Assembly (NCBI RefSeq): GCF_050490315.1
Contig: NZ_JBNPEO010000002.1
Span: 124,001 to 188,000, forward strand
Reading direction: 5' to 3'
Length of the DNA: 64,000 nt
DNA from: JBNPEO01 sp050490315
GTDB taxonomy: Bacteria; Actinomycetota; Actinomycetes; Actinomycetales; Micrococcaceae
The number at the start of each line of letters is the position of its first letter. Position 1 is the first letter of the stretch. The notes beneath the pieces were generated by a model. It made no database searches and was not told where the DNA came from. It worked only from the letters and a program-made list of their open reading frames with translations. Of this stretch, positions 34,772-44,634 are shown piece after piece. A program made the position numbers and the translations under genes.

Positions 34772-36393
34772 TGCCTCCAAAATCTAAGGCTGCAGCCAAC
34801 GCGGCCCCTTCAACCATGAAGGAGCTCAAGGACACCTTATGGAAGGCCGCCGACAAGTTGCGGGGGTCTATGGATGCGTCCCAGTACAAGGACGTCATTC
34901 TGGGTCTGGTGTTCCTGAAGTACGTCTCGGATGCTTTTGATGAACGCCGCGGGATCATTGTCGCGGAGCTTGAGGCCGACGGCTTGGGTGAGGATCAGGT
35001 GGCGCAGCTGATCGACGACTTGGACGAGTACACCGGCCATGGGGTCTTTTGGGTTCCTGCCCGGGCGCGTTGGGCTTACCTCGCCGAGCATGCCAAGGGC
35101 ACGCAGGCCTCTAGCGACGAACCGGCCAAATCAATTGGCCAACTGGTAGACGACGCCATGGACCTGATTATGGGTTCAAACCCCACCCTCGCGGCAACAC
35201 TCCCCCGAATTTTCAACCGGGACAGCGTGGATCAGCGCCGCTTGGGCGAGCTGATCGATCTATTCAACTCGGCACGCTTTACCGGTATGGGTGCTGGCCG
35301 TGCCCGGGATCTATTGGGCGAGGTGTACGAGTACTTCTTGGAGAAGTTCGCCCGCGCTGAGGGTAAGCGCGGCGGCGAGTTCTACACCCCTGCTGGTGTG
35401 GTGCGTGTGTTGGTGGAGGTTTTGGAACCGCACAGTGGCCGCGTGTATGACCCGGCCTGTGGGTCGGGTGGCATGTTCGTCCAGACTGAGAAGTTCTTGG
35501 ATGCGCACAACGAGGACCGCACTGCGATCTCGGTGTATGGCCAGGAGCTCAATGAGCGTACCTGGCGTATGGCCAAAATGAACTTGGCTATCCATGGCCT
35601 GAACGCGAATCTGGCGAGCCGTTGGGGCGATACTTTTGCCCGCGATCAGCACCCGGACATGCAGGCCGACTACATCATGGCCAACCCGCCGTTCAACATC
35701 AAGGACTGGGCCCGCTCGGAGTCCGATCCGCGCTGGAAGTACGGTGTGCCCCCGGCCGGTAACGCCAACTACGCGTGGATTCAGCACATCATTTCTAAGC
35801 TGGCGCCCGGTGGCACTGCGGGCGTGGTGATGGCGAACGGCTCTATGTCTTCGAATTCGGGTGGCGAGGGAGATATTCGTGCCCAGATCGTGGAGGCCGA
35901 TCTGGTCTCTTGCATGGTGGCGCTCCCGACCCAGTTGTTCCGTAGCACTGGTATTCCGGTGTGCACGTGGTTCTTTGCTAAGGACAAAACAACAGGTAAG
36001 CACGGCTCGGTGGACCGCACCGGCCAAGTGTTGTTTATTGATGCCCGGAACCTGGGTTACATGGTGGACCGTGCCGAGCGTGCTTTGAGTGATGAGGACA
36101 TCGCAAAGATCGCGGACACCTTCCATGCGTGGCGCGGATCCGAGTCTGCGGTGGCGAAAGGCTTGAAGTACGACGACGAAGCCGGCTTCTGCTATTCGGC
36201 CACCCTTGCGGAAATCAAGGCAGCCGATTACGCCCTCACTCCCGGCCGTTACGTGGGTGCCGCTGAGGTTGAGGACGACGGCGAGCCCATCGAAGAGAAG
36301 ATCGCGAGGTTGTCTTCTGAGCTCTTCGCCCAGTTCGACGAGTCTGAACGCTTGGCTCAGGTTGTTCGTGAGCAGTTGGGGAGGGTGTTGTGA
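34771..36393 (+). CDS. hsdM: Type I restriction-modification methyltransferase subunit HsdM
   Basis: Adenine-N6 methyltransferase subunit of the type I complex. An N-terminal helical HsdM_N domain has MKELKDTLWKAADKLRGSMD. Motif I is DPACGSGGMFVQ near residue 227 and motif IV is NPPFNIKDW near 305, both intact. At 540 aa it is normal. It overlaps both neighbours by 1-4 bp (TAATG from the upstream gene, GTGA to hsdS). It is the active methylase of the island, unlike the gene before it. Confidence 0.97.
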   Translation: MPPKSKAAANAAPSTMKELKDTLWKAADKLRGSMDASQYKDVILGLVFLKYVSDAFDERRGIIVAELEADGLGEDQVAQLIDDLDEYTGHGVFWVPARARWAYLAEHAKGTQASSDEPAKSIGQLVDDAMDLIMGSNPTLAATLPRIFNRDSVDQRRLGELIDLFNSARFTGMGAGRARDLLGEVYEYFLEKFARAEGKRGGEFYTPAGVVRVLVEVLEPHSGRVYDPACGSGGMFVQTEKFLDAHNEDRTAISVYGQELNERTWRMAKMNLAIHGLNANLASRWGDTFARDQHPDMQADYIMANPPFNIKDWARSESDPRWKYGVPPAGNANYAWIQHIISKLAPGGTAGVVMANGSMSSNSGGEGDIRAQIVEADLVSCMVALPTQLFRSTGIPVCTWFFAKDKTTGKHGSVDRTGQVLFIDARNLGYMVDRAERALSDEDIAKIADTFHAWRGSESAVAKGLKYDDEAGFCYSATLAEIKAADYALTPGRYVGAAEVEDDGEPIEEKIARLSSELFAQFDESERLAQVVREQLGRVL

Positions 36394-37556
36394 CTTCTAG
36401 AAGTGTCGTGAATCTTTCCGACGTCGCAAGGGTGAATTCCGGATACATGTTCAAGAGCACTGACTGGAGGCCCGAGGGCGTGCCCGTCATCAAGATCGGA
36501 AACGTAAAGGCTGGATTTGTCGACTTATCCGGCTGCTCTTATGTGGACGAGCAGGTAGCTGAACAAGCTCGAGAATATGAAGTAAGCAGTAGTGACATCG
36601 TTATTGCTATGACCGGCTACGTCGGCGAAGTTGCAGTCGTTGGCAACATTGGGAAAGCCCTTTTGAATCAACGCGTCGGCCGCTTCGTCGTAACATCCCC
36701 CGATAGATTGAGCGAGCAATTCCTCTTCTACTTTTTGCGACAGACCTCGATTAAAGACGAGCTCATTGCACGGGCGCACGGCTCAGCACAGCCCAATCTA
36801 AGCAATTCCGCGATACTGGCCTTGGCTATCAACCTGCCCGAATTGTCGGAACAGCAAGCCATCGCAGAGGTGCTGGGCGCTCTCGACGACAAGATCGCCG
36901 CCAACACCAAACTCGCCGCCACCGCCGACGAACTGGCCGCGTCGCTGGTTCGGCGGGCTACAGACGGTGCTGAAACGATTTCCTTGGTCGAAATCGCGAC
37001 TCTTGTGATGGGGTCGTCCCCGGCGGGAACGACACTCAATGAATCCGGCGAAGGCGTGGTGTTCTACCAAGGCGTCCGAGATTTCGGCTTCCGTTTTCCG
37101 AGTAACCGAATTTGGACGACCAGTCCCGTACGAATGGCAACGGCCGGAGACACTCTGATAAGTGTCAGGGCTCCCGTTGGGCGCGTAAACAGGGCGAATG
37201 AAGACGTCTGTATCGGCCGTGGCGTAGCGGCCGCGACAAGCAAGACGGGACATCCGAATCTGCTGTTCCACCTGCTGAATGCTTCCAAATCGATTTGGGA
37301 ACCTTTCGAAGCAGAAGGCACTGTTTTTGGCTCCATTAACAAGAAACAACTGGAGAGTATCCAGCTACCTCAAGTTGAGGACGAATCAGTCATGAAGCTC
37401 GAATCGTCACTTCAGGCTATCGAAGATTCGATCAGCTCCGCTCTAGCCGAGGTAACGGCTCTTAGATCCATCAGGGACTCGCTGCTCCCCCAGCTTATGT
37501 CTGGCAAGCTCCGTGTCAAGGAAGCTACGGAGCAACTTGAATCCCTCGGCGTGTAG
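36390..37556 (+). CDS. hsdS: Type I restriction enzyme specificity subunit HsdS
   Basis: Recognises the bipartite DNA target. Two target-recognition domains are visible: residues about 5-165 and 190-365, each followed by a helical conserved region (LPELSEQQAIAEVLGALDDK near 147 and LRSIRDSLLPQLMSGKL near 355). GTG start overlaps the hsdM stop. The two domains differ in sequence, so an asymmetric target is expected. The target itself cannot be inferred. HsdS genes commonly vary by recombination, and no inverted partial copy is seen here. Confidence 0.93.
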   Translation: MTSRSVVNLSDVARVNSGYMFKSTDWRPEGVPVIKIGNVKAGFVDLSGCSYVDEQVAEQAREYEVSSSDIVIAMTGYVGEVAVVGNIGKALLNQRVGRFVVTSPDRLSEQFLFYFLRQTSIKDELIARAHGSAQPNLSNSAILALAINLPELSEQQAIAEVLGALDDKIAANTKLAATADELAASLVRRATDGAETISLVEIATLVMGSSPAGTTLNESGEGVVFYQGVRDFGFRFPSNRIWTTSPVRMATAGDTLISVRAPVGRVNRANEDVCIGRGVAAATSKTGHPNLLFHLLNASKSIWEPFEAEGTVFGSINKKQLESIQLPQVEDESVMKLESSLQAIEDSISSALAEVTALRSIRDSLLPQLMSGKLRVKEATEQLESLGV

Positions 37557-37634
37557 ACCATCCACCAACTAGGACTGTCAGTGGCAACCGCTAGATTCAT
37601 GGTGAAATGACCGCCAGGAAAGGAACCGATCAGC

Positions 37635-38726
37635 ATGTCAGAATCAGCGTCGTTTGAAGCAACGCCCACCAAGTCCGGCATGCCGCATTGGTACCCGGAG
37701 CTACTCGCATCGGTCGCACAACAAGTAGATGCGGGTAGATCCCGTGCTGTGTCTGCGGCCAATCAGGAACTTGTGAGCGCCTATTGGAACATCGGACGTG
37801 AGTTGGTTATCCGCGAGACCCAAGAGGGTTGGGGAGCCAAAGTGGTCACACTGCTTTCTGCAGACTTGCGGGACAAATACCCTGATGCCCGCGGGTTTTC
37901 CCCACGAAACCTGCGCTACATGAAGTCCTTTGCCGCGGCCTGGCCTGAGTTTGCAATGTTGCAGACACTGTCTGCAACATTGCCGTGGAGCCACCATGTG
38001 CTTCTTATAGAAAAAGTTTCGGCCCCTGAAGACCGGCTCTGGTACATACACCGCACCATTGACGAAGGCTGGTCACACAGCGTCCTTGCCCACCAGATCG
38101 AGACGAAGCTACTCGAACGCTCCGGCAAAGCGGTCACCAATTTCAATGCGACTCTGCCGTCGTCGGAATCTGAACTGGCACAACAGTCGTTCAAGGACCC
38201 GTACGTCTTTGACTTCTTGTCCATGACGGATGGGCGCAATGAACGTGAGCTCGAAAACCAGCTGATTCAGCACGTGGAAAAATTCCTTTTGGAACTCGGG
38301 CAAGGCTTCGCCTTCGTGGGCAGGCAGGTGAGGTTGAGCATCGGCAACGACGAGTTCTTCACTGACCTTCTGTTCTACAACTTCAAACTTCGCTGCTTCG
38401 TGGTGGTCGAGCTCAAAGCCACTGCATTCAAGCCTGAATACCTAGGCCAGATCAACATGTACATGTCGGCCGTGGACGATCTGCTGGCGCATACGGACGA
38501 TCAGCCAACCATCGGGCTTTTGCTCTGCAAGACCAAAAACAACGTGGTGGCCGAATACTCTCTTCGCGGATTCTCCAAACCGATCGGCATCGCCGAATGG
38601 GAGTCTCAAATCGTCCGGTCGCTACCTTCAGAATTCGCGTCCACGTTACCCAGCATCGAGGCCATCGAAGCCGAACTATCGCAAGACATCACAGACCCAA
38701 CGGTCAACCAGGGGGAATCACCATGA
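37635..38726 (+). CDS. YhcG-like PD-(D/E)XK nuclease-domain protein (DUF1016)
   Basis: A 363-residue protein. The N-terminal DUF1016 half contains SAYWNIGRELV near residue 50 and LRDKYPDARGFSPRNLRYM near 78. The C-terminal half has a nuclease core: FFTDLLFYNFKLRCFVVVEL (D244 and E259) followed by K261, a PD-(D/E)XK-like arrangement. The family is often found with type I systems and is predicted to be a nuclease. It lies between hsdS and hsdR; its stop overlaps the hsdR start (ATGA). The 78-bp gap to hsdS holds AGGAAAGG and may contain a promoter. Confidence 0.92.
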   Translation: MSESASFEATPTKSGMPHWYPELLASVAQQVDAGRSRAVSAANQELVSAYWNIGRELVIRETQEGWGAKVVTLLSADLRDKYPDARGFSPRNLRYMKSFAAAWPEFAMLQTLSATLPWSHHVLLIEKVSAPEDRLWYIHRTIDEGWSHSVLAHQIETKLLERSGKAVTNFNATLPSSESELAQQSFKDPYVFDFLSMTDGRNERELENQLIQHVEKFLLELGQGFAFVGRQVRLSIGNDEFFTDLLFYNFKLRCFVVVELKATAFKPEYLGQINMYMSAVDDLLAHTDDQPTIGLLLCKTKNNVVAEYSLRGFSKPIGIAEWESQIVRSLPSEFASTLPSIEAIEAELSQDITDPTVNQGESP

Positions 38727-41700
38727 CAGCAGCACCGGCAATGACGTTCTCAGAAGACGATTGGGAGGCATTGGCCCTCGACCGTCTGGGCGATCTGGCG
38801 TGGCGCACGCGCCCCGGGCAGGAGATCGCACCGGGATCAGGTGAACGCGATTCATGGGATGAACTACTGATCCGTCCACGTCTCTTGTCTGCTCTGCAAA
38901 AGTTCAACCCCACGGTTCCGGCGCAATACTTGAAGCAGGCGCTCGCCGAGATCGCCGCACCAAAATCCAATGACGCTCTCACTGAGAACCACCGCAACCA
39001 CACTTATTTTGTGGACGGATACCGGCTCACCTACATCGACTCCGATGGCGCCGAGGTCAACCCCACCATCCGGCTCCTGAGCGAGAACCCAGACGAGAAC
39101 GATTGGCTTGCCGTCAACCAAGTCACGGTGACCCAGGGCGATTACAAGCGCCGCTTCGACGTCGTTCTTTATTGCAACGGGATGCCCGTCAGCATCATCG
39201 AGCTCAAGAAGGCCGGCAACGAGCACGCCGACCTTCCCGCGGCACACGCTCAACTGCAGACATACTTGCGTGAGTTCCCCATGGCCTTTCGCTTCTGCGT
39301 GATGACTCTGGCGTCCGACGGAATTCAGGCGAAGTACGGAACGCCTTTTACCCCCCTCAATCACTTCTCGCCGTGGAATGTGGACGACGACGGCACACCC
39401 GTTCCGCTCGGAACGGTCGTGGCCGGCGACGCCATCACTGCACTGGACACCACGCTGGATGGTCTCTACAACCAAGAACGATTCCTGCAACTCACCAGAT
39501 CCTTCACGGCCTTCGACGGCGGAGCGGACGGGCTGACCAAACGCATCGCCAAACCCCACCAGTACTTTGCCGTCAATAAGGCCGTAGCCAGCACCATTCT
39601 TGCCGTTGAAAGCAACGGTAAAGCAGGCGTAGTTTGGCACACGCAGGGTTCGGGTAAGTCCATGGAGATGGAGCTTTACGCCAACCTCGTCGCTAGAACT
39701 CCGCGGCTCAAGAACCCCACCGTGGTGGTGATCACAGACCGTAATGAACTCGACGGGCAACTATTTGAAGGCTTTGACCGCAGCCTCTTGCTGGCCGAAT
39801 CCCCTCAACAGATTAAACGGCGCGCTGAACTCCGCGAAGAGCTCAGCAACCGCACCACTGGTGGCATCTACTTCACCACCTTGCAGAAGTTCGGACGCAG
39901 CCAGGCCGAGAAAGAATCCGGCGCCGAGCACCCATTGCTGTCAGATCGCCGCAACATCATCGTGGTGGTGGACGAGGCACACCGCTCCCACTACGACGAT
40001 CTCGACGGGTACGCACGGCACCTTCGAGACGCGCTGCCCAACGCAACGCTCATCGCATTCACGGGAACGCCCATCAGTTTCGACGACCGCAATACGCAGG
40101 ATGTCTTCGGCGATTACATCGACATCTACGACCTCACACGGGCTGTAGACGATGGCGCCACGGTTCCTGTCTACTTTGAACCCCGGCTCATCAAGATCAG
40201 CCTCGCGGAAGAGCTCACTGAACAGATTTTGGACGCGGCGGCTGATGAGTACACTGCCGGTTTGGACGAGACTGAACGTTCGCGCATCGAGGCGAGTGTC
40301 GCCGTCGTTAATGCAGTTTACGGTGCGCCAAAGCGCATTGCCGCACTGGCCCAAGACCTTGTGGACCATTGGGAAAACCGGCGCGAACGCATGGGCAAGT
40401 TCATCGAAGCGCCGGGTAAGGCGATGATCGTGGGCGGCACCCGCGAGATCTGCGCCAATCTGTACACGGCGATTGTGACCTTGCGTCCGGACTGGCACTC
40501 GGCCGATTTGGGCAAGGGGAAGATAAAGGTGGTGTACTCCGGCAATGCCTCCGATGCGCCGCCAGTGTCCGACCATGTTCGCCGTGATTCTCAGAATGCG
40601 ACGATCAAGGAACGCCTCAAAGACGTAGACGATGAGTTGGAGCTGGTGATCGTCAAGGACATGATGCTCACTGGTTTTGATGCGCCGCCGCTGCACACTC
40701 TGTACCTCGACCGTCCGCTGAAGGGCGCGCTGCTGATGCAGACGCTCGCCCGGGTGAACCGCACCTTCCGCGGTAAGCAGGATGGTCTGTTGGTGGCGTA
40801 CGCGCCGCTGGCGGACAACCTTGCCAAAGCGCTGAGTGAGTACAGCAAGACTGACCAAGAGCACAAACCTGTGGGTAAGAATATCGACGAGGCTGCCGGG
40901 ATGACACGGACCCTTGTTGATGAGTTGCGCGGGCTGTTGGCTGGGTTCGATTGGAAAGGCGTCCTGATGAAGGGCGGACCGAAGTCGTTTATCAATGCCG
41001 TGACCAGCTCGGTGAATTATCTCCGGTCTGCCTCCACAGCCGGGAACCAGCCGGCTGAGGGCGAGGAGTCTTTGGCGTCCAAGTACCGGCGGTATTCCGG
41101 TCAGTTGTCGCGGGCCTGGGCTGTTTCCTCTGGTTCCGAAACGCTGGCTGACCTTCGTCCTGAGATTCAGGTCTACGAGGAGATTCGGGTCTGGATGGCT
41201 AAGTTCGATGCTGCCGAGAGGCAGGGCCGCGGCGAGCCTGTCCCCGAGGATATTCAGCGACTCCTTGGCGAGCTGATTGCTTCTGCCACGGCTCCGGGCG
41301 GTGTTCTTGACATTTATGAAGCCGCCGGAATGCCCAAGCCGTCCTTGAGCGATCTGACCCCGGAGTTCATCAGCAGGACCCAGAAGGCACCGAACCCGCA
41401 CCTCGCTATTGAGGCGCTGCGCAAGCTGATTGCTGACGAGTCCGCCACGGCGATGCGCAACAACGTGATTCGGCAGCGTGCATTTTCCGAGCGCATTGCG
41501 GAGCTCATGAAGAAGTACACCAACCAGCAGCTCTCCTCGGCCGAGGTGATCGCTGAGCTCGTGGCGTTGGCTAAGGAAGTTGCAGCTGAGGCCACCCGGG
41601 GTCAGCACTTCACTCCCCCACTGACCTCTGACGAGCTGGCGTTCTATGACGCTGTGGCAGCCAACGAATCGGCGGTGGAAGTTCAGGGTGAAGGCATCCT

Positions 41701-41932
41701 GGCCGACATTGCTCGCGAACTGGTTGAGGTAATGAGGCGCGATGTTCGGACTGACTGGACTGTGCGCGACGACGTGCGGGCCAAACTTCGCTCATCCATC
41801 AAACGTTTACTGGTCCGCTTCGGGTATCCGCCGGACAAGCAGCCGGAGGCCATTAAGCTCGTGATGGAGCAGATGGAATCGATGGCGCCGCGGTTTGTGG
41901 AGGCACAAGCGCGAATGACCTTGCCTGCATAG
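38723..41932 (+). CDS. hsdR: Type I restriction enzyme subunit HsdR
   Basis: Motor and nuclease subunit. The N-terminal HSDR_N domain has RRFDVVLYCNGMPVSIIELKK (PD-(D/E)XK nuclease with the ELK motif). The helicase follows: Walker A GSGKSMEMEL near residue 308, DEAH in VVVDEAHRSHYDD near 417, and FTGTPI near 444. A C-terminal helical domain ends the protein. The ATG at 38723 shares ATGA with the YhcG stop and has AGGGGGAA upstream, giving 1069 aa; a longer frame reaching into yhcG is less likely. Confidence 0.96.
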   Translation: MTAAPAMTFSEDDWEALALDRLGDLAWRTRPGQEIAPGSGERDSWDELLIRPRLLSALQKFNPTVPAQYLKQALAEIAAPKSNDALTENHRNHTYFVDGYRLTYIDSDGAEVNPTIRLLSENPDENDWLAVNQVTVTQGDYKRRFDVVLYCNGMPVSIIELKKAGNEHADLPAAHAQLQTYLREFPMAFRFCVMTLASDGIQAKYGTPFTPLNHFSPWNVDDDGTPVPLGTVVAGDAITALDTTLDGLYNQERFLQLTRSFTAFDGGADGLTKRIAKPHQYFAVNKAVASTILAVESNGKAGVVWHTQGSGKSMEMELYANLVARTPRLKNPTVVVITDRNELDGQLFEGFDRSLLLAESPQQIKRRAELREELSNRTTGGIYFTTLQKFGRSQAEKESGAEHPLLSDRRNIIVVVDEAHRSHYDDLDGYARHLRDALPNATLIAFTGTPISFDDRNTQDVFGDYIDIYDLTRAVDDGATVPVYFEPRLIKISLAEELTEQILDAAADEYTAGLDETERSRIEASVAVVNAVYGAPKRIAALAQDLVDHWENRRERMGKFIEAPGKAMIVGGTREICANLYTAIVTLRPDWHSADLGKGKIKVVYSGNASDAPPVSDHVRRDSQNATIKERLKDVDDELELVIVKDMMLTGFDAPPLHTLYLDRPLKGALLMQTLARVNRTFRGKQDGLLVAYAPLADNLAKALSEYSKTDQEHKPVGKNIDEAAGMTRTLVDELRGLLAGFDWKGVLMKGGPKSFINAVTSSVNYLRSASTAGNQPAEGEESLASKYRRYSGQLSRAWAVSSGSETLADLRPEIQVYEEIRVWMAKFDAAERQGRGEPVPEDIQRLLGELIASATAPGGVLDIYEAAGMPKPSLSDLTPEFISRTQKAPNPHLAIEALRKLIADESATAMRNNVIRQRAFSERIAELMKKYTNQQLSSAEVIAELVALAKEVAAEATRGQHFTPPLTSDELAFYDAVAANESAVEVQGEGILADIARELVEVMRRDVRTDWTVRDDVRAKLRSSIKRLLVRFGYPPDKQPEAIKLVMEQMESMAPRFVEAQARMTLPA

Positions 41933-42024
41933 ACACCGGCCGCTATGGCAAAGTACCTTTAACAACGTCCGCGATTTAGATTAACAACATTTCAAGAGTT
42001 GGCATTTCAGAAAAGGGGACTTGA

Positions 42025-43818
42025 ATGGCATACGCAAATGACCTTATCTTGGTCGGGGACATATTCACGGCATGGCACGAGGATAACTATCCGAACGAGA
42101 CCGTTGGAAGTGCTTTTGAGATTTTCAGCGCCGAGCTTGTGATGAAACATTGGGACTTAAGCATACCCGATGTCGTTCAAGGTATAGTTGGTGGAGGAAA
42201 TGATGGTGGAATCGATGCCGTCTATACCTTTTTAGATAAAGAGCTAGTTGGAATAGACCATCGTGCACTTGATCGCAAAAACGCTCGAAATTTCGAACAA
42301 CCTAAATTGACTTTGGTATTAATTCAAGCAAAGCAGAAGAAGGGATTCGAAGAGACAGCCATAGATAAGGTGGTGTCTTCATGTCGAGCATTTCTGGATC
42401 TTTCCAAAACCACGGAGGACCTCAGCATTCACTTTAACGAGGATGTAGTGGAACAGATTGACATCTTTCGGCGACTACTCCGAAATTTGGCCCCCCAAAT
42501 CCCGAACGTATGCATCGAGTTCAAGTTCACGACGCTCGGATCCACGACCAACGTTTATCCCCAGATAATGAACAAGGCCGAAATCCTGAAAAGGGACTTC
42601 GCTTCTGTTGTTTCAGGAGCGACCGGCGCGGTGTCGCTTCTGGGTGCGACCGAGCTCTTGGAACTATACAGAGAGCGACCAAAAACCGCGTTTGAGCTAA
42701 CCGTAGAAGAATCTTCCAAGAGCGGAGATGGTTTGGTCGTCCTCGCTTCCCTTGCTGACTACTTTAATTTTCTTACAGAATCTGATGGGCACGGAGATAC
42801 CGAAGCATCGGCTGACGACCCAAAGCTTTTGAGCAGAATATTTGAATGGAATGTACGAGACTACCAAGGGGACGTAGCGGTAAATCGCGAGATACATGAG
42901 TCTCTCCTCAGTCAAACGGGTGCACCCTTTTGGTGGAAAAACAACGGTGTAACGATTGTCGCCACGAGGGTAAATATCGTGGACAGAATAGTGTCCGTCG
43001 TGGATCCCCAAGTGGTGAACGGACTCCAAACGTCAAACACGATTTTCGAGACGCTCAAGAGACTGCCGAAAGATCATTTTGCATTCCAACAAAAAGTCCT
43101 CATCAGGATACTAATGACAGACGACGAGGACCAACGAGATCAAGTCATCCGTGCAACGAACCGACAGACTGCAGTGACAGATGCCTCCCTATACGCAACG
43201 GAGACTATCCAACGCGACATCGAACAATTCCTCCTGAGCGCAGACTGGTTCTACGATCGACGCAAGAATTTTTATAAGAATTCCGGGAAAAAGGTTAGTA
43301 GAATTATTGGGATCCTCGCCTTGGCCCAGTCCCTCATGGCAGCTGGTCTTAATCGTCCAGATGATGCTCGGGCACGTCCAGGAAGCCTCATCAAGAAAGA
43401 TGAGGTATACCGGAGTATTTTTGACGCGGGCATTCCTCTAGAGCTCTATCTCTGGGTGATAGAAAGTCAAGCAGCTATCGATCGCGAGTTAGCTAACCAA
43501 GTTGAAGAACGAGCGATGCGGAATAACCTCCGATTTCATGCTTTGAACGTTGCCACAACTTTGATGTCAAAACGCGTTGTCGAGTCTCTCGGCTCACTCA
43601 AGCCAGTTGCCACGCGGCCCAATTTTCCGAGCGACGACATAATCGGGCTTGCCGTCACGACCGCCAAGAGTGCGTTCGATGATTTCGTCATTGAATCCGG
43701 GCTGCGTGGCGAAGCCGTTGCAAAGGGGCGGGAGTTCGTCGGGCATCTGAATGCGGCCGCCTTGAAGGCGGCAACACAAACGCCACAATTGCCTGAGTCG
43801 GGACCCTCAGCGAATTAG
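42025..43818 (+). CDS. AIPR-family abortive-infection protein
   Basis: A 597-residue protein of the AIPR (abortive infection phage resistance) family. The N-terminus holds a possible nuclease-like core, GGGNDGGIDAVYTF (D58/D64) and LVLIQAKQKKGFEE (Q101, K103). The AIPR motifs PFWWKNNGVTIV and DPQVVNGLQTSN lie in the middle. AAAAGGGG precedes the ATG. It is 92 bp downstream of hsdR. Its codons (many AT-rich, AGA, ATA) differ from hsdM/hsdR, which suggests separate acquisition. Mechanism is not established for this family. Confidence 0.88.
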   Translation: MAYANDLILVGDIFTAWHEDNYPNETVGSAFEIFSAELVMKHWDLSIPDVVQGIVGGGNDGGIDAVYTFLDKELVGIDHRALDRKNARNFEQPKLTLVLIQAKQKKGFEETAIDKVVSSCRAFLDLSKTTEDLSIHFNEDVVEQIDIFRRLLRNLAPQIPNVCIEFKFTTLGSTTNVYPQIMNKAEILKRDFASVVSGATGAVSLLGATELLELYRERPKTAFELTVEESSKSGDGLVVLASLADYFNFLTESDGHGDTEASADDPKLLSRIFEWNVRDYQGDVAVNREIHESLLSQTGAPFWWKNNGVTIVATRVNIVDRIVSVVDPQVVNGLQTSNTIFETLKRLPKDHFAFQQKVLIRILMTDDEDQRDQVIRATNRQTAVTDASLYATETIQRDIEQFLLSADWFYDRRKNFYKNSGKKVSRIIGILALAQSLMAAGLNRPDDARARPGSLIKKDEVYRSIFDAGIPLELYLWVIESQAAIDRELANQVEERAMRNNLRFHALNVATTLMSKRVVESLGSLKPVATRPNFPSDDIIGLAVTTAKSAFDDFVIESGLRGEAVAKGREFVGHLNAAALKAATQTPQLPESGPSAN

Positions 43819-43836
43819 CGCGCTCGACGCTAGCAA

Positions 43837-43889
43837 AACGGCTTTGCCGTTGGTTCTTATTGAGGCGCCTCCACGAATTTCGTGGAGGC
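43837..43889. terminator. Two hairpins after the AIPR gene
   Basis: AACGGC-TTT-GCCGTT (43837-43851) is followed by GCCTCCACGA-ATT-TCGTGGAGGC (43867-43889), a perfect 10-bp stem. They lie 18 and 48 bp after the AIPR stop. The first is followed by T-rich GGTTCTTATTG. Probable end of the island transcript; the opposite strand is also covered. Confidence 0.6.
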
Positions 43890-43974
43890 CCTCCTGCCAT
43901 AGACCATGTGAAAGGAGCTGGGCCAGTTCAGACTACTGTGCTGGCCCAGTGTCCGGCCTCAATTGTGACTAATC

Positions 43975-44580
43975 TCAGGTCGACTGAACGATTCTCCGAC
44001 TGAGTGCTGCCAAAATTCGTTCAATATCAAGTACGACGACAGCGCCCGGGGCGATTCCATGACCATCCGTCCTCGGGGCCTCCGAAATGGCTTTGGACAG
44101 CTTGGTGACTGCGGCGCGAGCCGTGTCCACGGACACGGCGGTAGCTTCGCAGTCGCCCCATTGCTGAAGTACCTCAGCGGTCGCGTGCAGGCAGTTGCTC
44201 ACGGGCGCGCGCAGCTCGACTGCCAAATCCACATCCACCGGTCGGGTCTGCTGAAGCTTTAGTTGACCCACCCGACGTAACTCCTGCCGTGTTCCGGTCG
44301 CCCTGATCGTGGTTAATCTAGCCCACAGCGCCCCAGCGGCCAGCGCGCTGCTTCCTGGGCGGAGGTGCAAATCAGCTGATGGCGAGAAGATGGCCTCGGA
44401 CACCGATTGAGTTTGAGACGATAAACAAGACAGAGCAACCGGCCGCCAAAATATCAACCCAAACTGCCAAGGAAACCTTGGGAGGAGACTTAGCATGTTC
44501 CGCCCGAGCCGTTCAAACTTGCCCACGTCCGAAAGCAGGGCTCTCGCTCGGGCCCAGAGTGCCGGTGGCAGTGAAGCCAC
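43975..44580 (-). CDS. Hypothetical protein
   Basis: A 201-residue open frame, not recognised. The first part (about 29-55) is hydrophobic (LLPRFPWQFGLIFW) and could be a membrane or signal segment; the start is uncertain. Residues 90-200 are rich in Ala/Val/Thr with no known motif (RAAVTKLSKAISEAP, VVLDIERILAALSRR). Codon usage resembles the flanking accessory genes. It could be a real cargo gene of the defence island or a random open frame; a shorter start inside the hydrophobic segment is possible. Confidence 0.4.
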   Translation of the reverse strand: MASLPPALWARARALLSDVGKFERLGRNMLSLLPRFPWQFGLIFWRPVALSCLSSQTQSVSEAIFSPSADLHLRPGSSALAAGALWARLTTIRATGTRQELRRVGQLKLQQTRPVDVDLAVELRAPVSNCLHATAEVLQQWGDCEATAVSVDTARAAVTKLSKAISEAPRTDGHGIAPGAVVVLDIERILAALSRRIVQST

Positions 44581-44634
44581 CGGCCATGAATGTCGGAAGT
44601 ATCGGGCAGCCGGAATTGCCGTATTGGGCTCCGT

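Noticed and set aside
39941..41608. A 555-residue open frame on the minus strand opposite hsdR
   Set aside because: It lies wholly within hsdR, has no family motif, no ribosome site and the Leu/Val/Arg-rich composition typical of antisense shadows in GC-rich genes.
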